A stretch of 64,000 bases of DNA from Nonomuraea antri (lineage in GTDB: Bacteria; Actinomycetota; Actinomycetes; Streptosporangiales; Streptosporangiaceae). Position 1 is the stretch's first letter. Each line of letters opens with the position of its first letter. Below the pieces are notes generated by a model. The model made no database searches. It saw only the letters and a list, made by a program, of their open reading frames with translations, and had not been told where the DNA came from. The position numbers and the translations under genes were made by a program. The stretch lies in NCBI RefSeq assembly GCF_013283785.1, contig NZ_JABCPZ010000016.1, forward strand, positions 18,456-82,455, written 5' to 3'. Shown here in pieces: positions 61,568-64,000 of the stretch.

Positions 61568-61941
61568 TCATGACAGGGAACAGGCCGGCCGTCGAGGTCG
61601 CGACGGCGTTCATCGAGGCGTTCGGGGCCGGGGACCTGGCCACGATCGGCGAGTGCCTGGCCGAGGACGTGGTGTTCGAAAGCCCTCGGATCCAGGTGAA
61701 GGGCGTCGCGGCGGTGACCGAGGTGATCGGGCGGTTCAGCCAGGTCGTCGCGGGCGTGGACATCATCGCGGCGCTGGGTGACGCCGAGCAGGCGATGGTG
61801 ATCTACGACATGAGGACCGGCCCGTTCGGGACGCTGCGCGTCGTCGACCACCTGATCGTGCGCGACGGCAGGATCACCTCCGACGTGGTGGTGTTCGACA
61901 CCTACGAGATGCGCAAGGCCGAGGAGGCGGCGGCCGGTTGA
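61564..61941 (+). CDS. SnoaL-like (NTF2-fold) protein
   Basis: 125 residues from GTG 61564 (AGGAAAG upstream); ATG 61570 is the alternative. VEVATAFIEAFGAGDLATIGECLAEDVVFESPRIQVKGVAAVTEVIGRF is the SnoaL/NTF2 small-cone fold. Relatives are isomerases, cyclases or binding proteins. It lies between the ABM-like gene and a sigma factor that itself carries a SnoaL domain. Confidence 0.8.
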   Translation: MIMTGNRPAVEVATAFIEAFGAGDLATIGECLAEDVVFESPRIQVKGVAAVTEVIGRFSQVVAGVDIIAALGDAEQAMVIYDMRTGPFGTLRVVDHLIVRDGRITSDVVVFDTYEMRKAEEAAAG

Positions 61942-62056
61942 GCCACCGCCACGTCCCGGCGGTCCGGCCCGGCGCATGCGCCGGGATCCGGGCCGCCGGG
62001 GCGTCCGCCCGACGATCCGCCGCCACGCGAGCCGGGCGAAGCGGACAGGAGTTGAT

Positions 62057-63034
62057 GTGACGACACAGATCGCCGAACCGGGCGAGGAGTTCGCTCGCCT
62101 GACCGGCCCGTACCGGGACGAACTGCTGAAACTGTGCTACCGGATGGTGGGCTCGGTGCACGACGCGGAGGACCTCGTGCAGGAGACCTACCTGCGCGCG
62201 TGGCGTTCCTACGAGACGTTCGCCGGGCGTTCCTCGCTGCGTACGTGGTTGTACCGGATCGCGACCAACGCCTGTCTGCGCGCCGCCGAGCAGGCCGGCC
62301 GCCGGCCGCTGCCGTCCGGGCTGAGCGGGCCGGGCCACGATCCCGCGGCGCCGCTCGACCCGCGCCGGACGGACCTGCCGTGGCTGCAGCCCTTCCCCAC
62401 CGCGACGCCGGGCGAGGCGCGGGACCCGGCCGAGGTGATCGCCGATCGGGCGAGCCTGCGCCTGGCGCTGATCGCCGCCCTGCAGGTGCTGCCGCCCAGG
62501 CAGCGCGCGGTGCTGATCCTGCGGGACGTGCTGATGTGGCGGGCCGCCGAGGTGGCCGAACTGCTCGGGACCACCGTGGCGTCCGTCACCAGCCTGCTGC
62601 AACGCGCCAGGACGCAACTCGACTCCAGGCCCGGGCCTGGGCTCGCGGAACCCACCGAGGAGCGGCAGCGCGAGCTGCTGCGACGCTACGTCGCCGCGTT
62701 CGAGCGGGCCGACGTCGACGAGCTGACACGGACACTGGCACGGGAGGCGACCTTCGAGATGCCGCCGATCCCCACCTGGTTCGCCGGCCGGGAAACCGTC
62801 GCCCGCTTCCTGGCCCCCCGGTTGCCGGCGCCCGGCCGGCTGCGGATCGTCCACGCCGAGGCCAACGGCCAGCCCGCCCTGGCGCTCTACCTCGGCGCCC
62901 GGGCGGGTGACCGGCGCGCCCACGCGCTGCACGTGCTCGACGTCTCCCGGGCCGGCATCGTCCGGATCGTCGCGTTCATGGATCCCGCGGTCTTCTCGCC
63001 GTTCGGCCTGCCCCAGACCGAACCGGTGCGCTAA
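62057..63034 (+). CDS. ECF sigma factor with C-terminal SnoaL domain (SigX5/TIGR02960 type)
   Basis: 325 residues. Region 2 is at 15-80 (YRDELLKLCYRMVGSVHDAEDLVQETYLRAWRSYETF...LRTWLYRIATNACL) and region 4 at about 140-195 (LQVLPPRQRAVLILRDVLMWRAAEVAELLGTTVASVTSLLQRARTQL). From 205 to the end lies a SnoaL-like domain. No anti-sigma gene is adjacent, as expected for this group, where the C-terminal domain is thought to control activity. GTG 62057 has AGGAG 6 bases upstream. Targets may include the three genes upstream. Confidence 0.9.
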   Translation: MTTQIAEPGEEFARLTGPYRDELLKLCYRMVGSVHDAEDLVQETYLRAWRSYETFAGRSSLRTWLYRIATNACLRAAEQAGRRPLPSGLSGPGHDPAAPLDPRRTDLPWLQPFPTATPGEARDPAEVIADRASLRLALIAALQVLPPRQRAVLILRDVLMWRAAEVAELLGTTVASVTSLLQRARTQLDSRPGPGLAEPTEERQRELLRRYVAAFERADVDELTRTLAREATFEMPPIPTWFAGRETVARFLAPRLPAPGRLRIVHAEANGQPALALYLGARAGDRRAHALHVLDVSRAGIVRIVAFMDPAVFSPFGLPQTEPVR

Positions 63035-63990
63035 CCGCCCCCGGCGTCACCGCCACCGCCCCCGAAATCACCGCCACCGCAACCGGCGGACCAGCCGGTG
63101 CCGCCGGTGCCGTCGGCACCGCGGTCGCCGGTGCGGTCGCCGTCCTCGAACCAGGGGCCGAAACCGCACCCGCCGCTCGCGTCGCCGGAACCGCCTGCCT
63201 GCGCCGGGTACAGGTGACCGTCCTGGGTCACCCGCCTGCTGAGCACGTCCGACATCTCCGGGGCGCCGAGATGGCTCAGGCCGTACAGGGCGAGTGCCGT
63301 CGCGTCGCCGGCCGTGCCGTGCGGGGTGGCCGCGCGCGCCTCGCGCAGGAGGCGGCGTCCCGCTCGGCCGAGCGTGAGCGGACGGCCCCTGGCGTACCGG
63401 ACGTCGGCCTTCCTGGACACCAGCCGGCTCGCCCCGAATCCGAACAGGGCGGCCAGGCTCAGCTCCTTCGTCCCCATCGCGATCATGATGAGCAGGTCGG
63501 CCACCATCACGGGGACCGTGGCCATCGCGATCGCACGCAGCACCGTCCGGCACTCGCGGAGGCCGGGAACGGCGCGCGGGTCGACGAGCAGGCCGAGCCC
63601 GACGAGGAGTTTCCTGATCTCGGCCACCTCGCGGCCGGTCGCCACCTGGCGCTTGACCTCGGCCACCGTCCGGCCTCCCGCACGTCCGGCCAGGATCGCG
63701 AGCACCTGCTCCTCCACCGCGTAGCCGGCCGAGACGGCGGTGGAGACGGGGTACAGCCTGCCCGTGCGCGCCACCCGGATCTCGCCTTCCGCGGCCAGCA
63801 GGCCGAGGGCGGTGTCGGCCACCCGGGCCGGGCCGCCGGCGAGATAGGCGAGCTCGTAGTGGCCGAGTTCGGCGTCCATCAGCCCGCGCAGGCGCAGCCG
63901 GGCCCGTGACCTGACCGATTCCGCGACGGCGATCGTGCCGAGAGTCAGCGCCCCGGTGAACGCGGCGAGCAGCGCGAGGACGACGTCCAT
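63031..63990 (-). CDS. TIGR04222-type membrane protein
   Basis: 319 residues: an N-terminal helix (VVLALLAAFTGALTLGTIAVAES), the domain LRGLMDAELGHYELAYLAGGPARVADTALGLLAAEGEIRVARTGRLYPV typical of TIGR04222, a second membrane pair (about 150-195) and a Gly/Asp/Ser-rich tail with two or three Cys (GGCGFGPW, SAGCGGGDFGGGG). The tail probably extends outside the membrane. Its stop overlaps the sigma factor stop by 4 bases (convergent). GTG 63996 is an alternative start; the true start could even lie beyond the window edge. Confidence 0.8.
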   Translation of the reverse strand: MDVVLALLAAFTGALTLGTIAVAESVRSRARLRLRGLMDAELGHYELAYLAGGPARVADTALGLLAAEGEIRVARTGRLYPVSTAVSAGYAVEEQVLAILAGRAGGRTVAEVKRQVATGREVAEIRKLLVGLGLLVDPRAVPGLRECRTVLRAIAMATVPVMVADLLIMIAMGTKELSLAALFGFGASRLVSRKADVRYARGRPLTLGRAGRRLLREARAATPHGTAGDATALALYGLSHLGAPEMSDVLSRRVTQDGHLYPAQAGGSGDASGGCGFGPWFEDGDRTGDRGADGTGGTGWSAGCGGGDFGGGGGDAGGG

Positions 63991-64000
63991 CCCCACCCCC

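Overview
The window is high-GC DNA with frequent GTG starts, ATGA/GTGA/TTGA overlaps between neighbouring genes, an F420-type LLM oxidoreductase, secreted and lipoprotein genes, and many TetR, MarR, GntR and HxlR regulators each next to one or two target genes. This suits an actinomycete chromosome, probably from the Streptosporangiales (Nonomuraea/Streptosporangium-like). That placement is an inference from style, not from a marker gene. No rRNA, tRNA or CRISPR array was seen.

Layout. 1-0.9 kb: the 3' end of an unidentified gene, then a phosphoglycerate mutase. 0.9-12.6 kb: the most coherent block. An iron/phosphonate-type ABC importer (two paralogous lipoprotein binding proteins, a fused permease, an ATPase) runs with an MFS gene on the minus strand. 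It is followed by a second MFS gene, a FadR-type GntR regulator, and a bicupin gene translationally coupled to an EutA-like reactivase gene. Three GGT-NNN-ACC sites, one before each transcription unit, suggest one regulon. 12.8-18.4 kb: a TetR/MarR-like divergent pair, a secreted endonuclease/phosphatase-family protein, two membrane proteins and a GntR-TetR fusion regulator with tandem operators. 18.4-26.4 kb: an IS5 scar, then small hypotheticals around a large HTH + P-loop NTPase. 26.6-31.0 kb: a MarR regulator with a four-Cys tail, a DHA2 exporter divergent from a MocR regulator, and a free-standing 53-residue peptide gene with its own ribosome binding site and terminator (possible RiPP precursor). 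31.1-36.4 kb: a class A beta-lactamase-like protein, a regulator/membrane-protein pair, then a graveyard of mobile-element genes (DUF6192/RacO-like and RacP-like genes, an IS5 fragment, a degraded tyrosine integrase).

36.4-50.7 kb: self-contained resistance or efflux modules. These are a TetR plus ABC exporter with two palindromic operators, MFS genes, a DUF2975/HTH pair behind a 47-bp palindrome, an HxlR regulator with a 22-bp palindrome, and two quinone-oxidoreductase-type dehydrogenases. 50.8-57.9 kb: an unusual signalling stretch. It holds a histidine kinase, a response regulator with an unrecognised output domain, membrane proteins, a TIR/deoxyribosyltransferase-like domain fused to S1 RNA-binding folds, and a 14-repeat TPR protein. 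57.9-64 kb: OsmC, a ricin-type lectin, LLM oxidoreductase, NmrA-like protein, two small proteins and a SnoaL-fused ECF sigma factor, ending with a TIGR04222-type membrane protein.

The best candidates for undescribed biology are the S1-TIR/NDT-like fusion (54269-55591), the bicupin/EutA regulon (2.1-12.6 kb), the orphan peptide gene (30797-30958) and the HTH-NTPase (19923-22733). All domain names come from recognition of sequence motifs; no database search was run.
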